Part shown: piece by piece, positions 12,043-12,751 of the stretch
Layout of the letters: every line of letters starts with the position of its first letter
Position numbering within the stretch: position 1 is the stretch's first letter
Assembly (NCBI GenBank): GCA_002839205.1
Contig: PGXP01000012.1
Coordinates: forward strand, 1-12,751
Source: Spirochaetae bacterium HGW-Spirochaetae-9
Lineage (GTDB): Bacteria; Spirochaetota; Spirochaetia; Treponematales; Rectinemataceae
Length of the DNA: 12,751 bases
Reading direction: 5' to 3'
Program-made: the position numbers and the translations under genes
Notes under the pieces: model-generated
What the model saw: the letters and a program-made list of their open reading frames with translations, nothing else
Databases searched by the model: none
Told to the model about the DNA's origin: nothing

Positions 12043-12751
12043 GTCTTGCTTCCGGAATAGACGCCGGCCCCCTGGAGGAAATACTTGGACATGGAGAAGA
12101 AAAGGAGAAACACGGGGAGCGCCGCGATGACAGCGACCGCCATCATAGTGCCCTCGTCGGCGGTGAGATCGGCCGTGTAGCGAATGATATAGGAGGGAAT
12201 CGTCTTGAGCCTGTCCGACTGCGTGATGAGCAGCGGCCAGAGGAGATTGTCCCACTGGCCACGGAAGGCCAGGATAGCGAGGGTTGCCACGGCTGGCCTC
12301 GCGTTCTTGAACACGATGCTGCGGTAGATCCGCGGCTCGGAACAGCCGTCTATCCTGGCCGCGTCCAGGAGTTCGTCGGGGAAGCCGAGGAGGTACTGCC
12401 GCATCAGAAAGACGCCGAAGGCGCTCGTCAGGAAGGGCAGGATGAGGCCGGCATAGGAGTCCTGGAGGCCGAGCTTCACGGCCGTGAGATAGAGGGGGAT
12501 CATGACAGCCTCGAAAGGTATCATCATCGTCGACATGATGCCCATGAAGACGATGTTCCTCCCCTTGAACTTGAACTTCGCGAGGCCATAGCCCGTGAAG
12601 GAGGCGAGGACGACGGAGGATGCCGCCACAGAGGTAGCCACGATGAAGGAATTCATGATGTTGCGGAGGTAGATCCAGTCGCCGTCGCTGCCCTGGAGGG
12701 CCTTCAGGTAGTTGGACCAGAGGGGCTTCGAGGGGATCCAGCGGTAGGGAA
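12039..12751 (-). CDS. Carbohydrate ABC transporter permease, MalG-type (5' partial at window edge)
   Basis: Inner-membrane permease of the binding-protein-dependent CUT1 sugar uptake family. The frame is open to the window edge: bases 12751-12657 read PYRWIPSKPLWSNYLKAL and then YLRNIMNSFIVA, matching the conserved WIP-x-x-x-x-WxNY and RN-x-x-NS start of the MalG-type transmembrane domain. The true start is therefore outside the window, and the ATG at 12656 is internal. Several hydrophobic helices follow. The EAA loop that docks on the ATPase reads LLDAARIDGCSEPRIYRSIVF, with the invariant Gly. The C terminus KYFLQGAGVYSGSKT fits the family's F-x-x-G-x-x-x-G-x-x-K ending. The stop overlaps the HAD gene start by 4 bases (12039-12042). 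The other permease and the binding protein would be expected to the right of the window. Confidence 0.9.
   Translation of the reverse strand, partial: PYRWIPSKPLWSNYLKALQGSDGDWIYLRNIMNSFIVATSVAASSVVLASFTGYGLAKFKFKGRNIVFMGIMSTMMIPFEAVMIPLYLTAVKLGLQDSYAGLILPFLTSAFGVFLMRQYLLGFPDELLDAARIDGCSEPRIYRSIVFKNARPAVATLAILAFRGQWDNLLWPLLITQSDRLKTIPSYIIRYTADLTADEGTMMAVAVIAALPVFLLFFSMSKYFLQGAGVYSGSKT

Noticed and set aside
12043..12255. N-terminal extension of the HAD gene
   Set aside because: The extension reads through the permease in another frame with low-complexity sequence. Motif I begins right after ATG 12042, where the usual HAD N terminus lies.

Overview
The window is a gene-dense, GC-rich bacterial stretch (about 60% GC by eye) holding twelve protein-coding genes. 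Two of them are cut by the window edges, and no gap longer than about 215 bases lacks a gene. I see no mobile element, CRISPR array, rRNA or tRNA. Most + strand genes have strong GGAGG-type ribosome binding sites. The secreted nucleotidase has a Gram-negative-style signal peptide ending in VFA-Q. The gene mix and signal peptide style would fit a GC-rich spirochaete (Spirochaeta/Treponema-like), but this is a weak impression and no marker gene here settles taxonomy.

Layout, + strand: (1) bases 1-137 are the last codons of an Opp/Dpp-type ABC transporter ATPase, followed 22 bases later by guanine deaminase (guaD, 160-1533). (2) After a short AT-rich spot with a possible promoter comes a tight pyruvate dehydrogenase locus: lipoate-protein ligase (1584-2540), a small flavin-type split-barrel protein (2537-2980), E1 alpha (2973-3950), E1 beta (3961-4947), E2 (4949-6229) and, after a 117-base gap, dihydrolipoamide dehydrogenase (6347-7768). 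The ligase can attach scavenged lipoate to Lys43 of E2, so the locus appears to encode both the complex and its cofactor loading. (3) A secreted 5'-nucleotidase / cyclic phosphodiesterase family enzyme (7857-9707) has its own candidate promoter and ends at a strong intrinsic terminator (9733-9776). (4) A small heat-shock protein of the Hsp20 family (9923-10510) lies behind a leader of about 117 bases that can fold into several consecutive hairpins, the last one over its ribosome binding site.

The - strand holds a converging three-gene cassette, read from the right edge: the C-terminal part of a MalG-type sugar ABC permease (12751-12039), a HAD-family phosphatase (12042-11461) and a BadF/GlcNAc-kinase-type sugar kinase (11464-10535). 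Both junctions are 4-base stop/start overlaps, which suggests translational coupling of uptake, dephosphorylation and phosphorylation of a sugar or amino sugar.

Most of the window is well-known metabolism. The parts that look least ordinary are the structured Hsp20 leader (a possible RNA thermometer), the apparently leaderless start of the lipoate ligase gene, the flavin-type protein built into the PDH operon by overlapping frames, and the coupled permease-phosphatase-kinase cassette.
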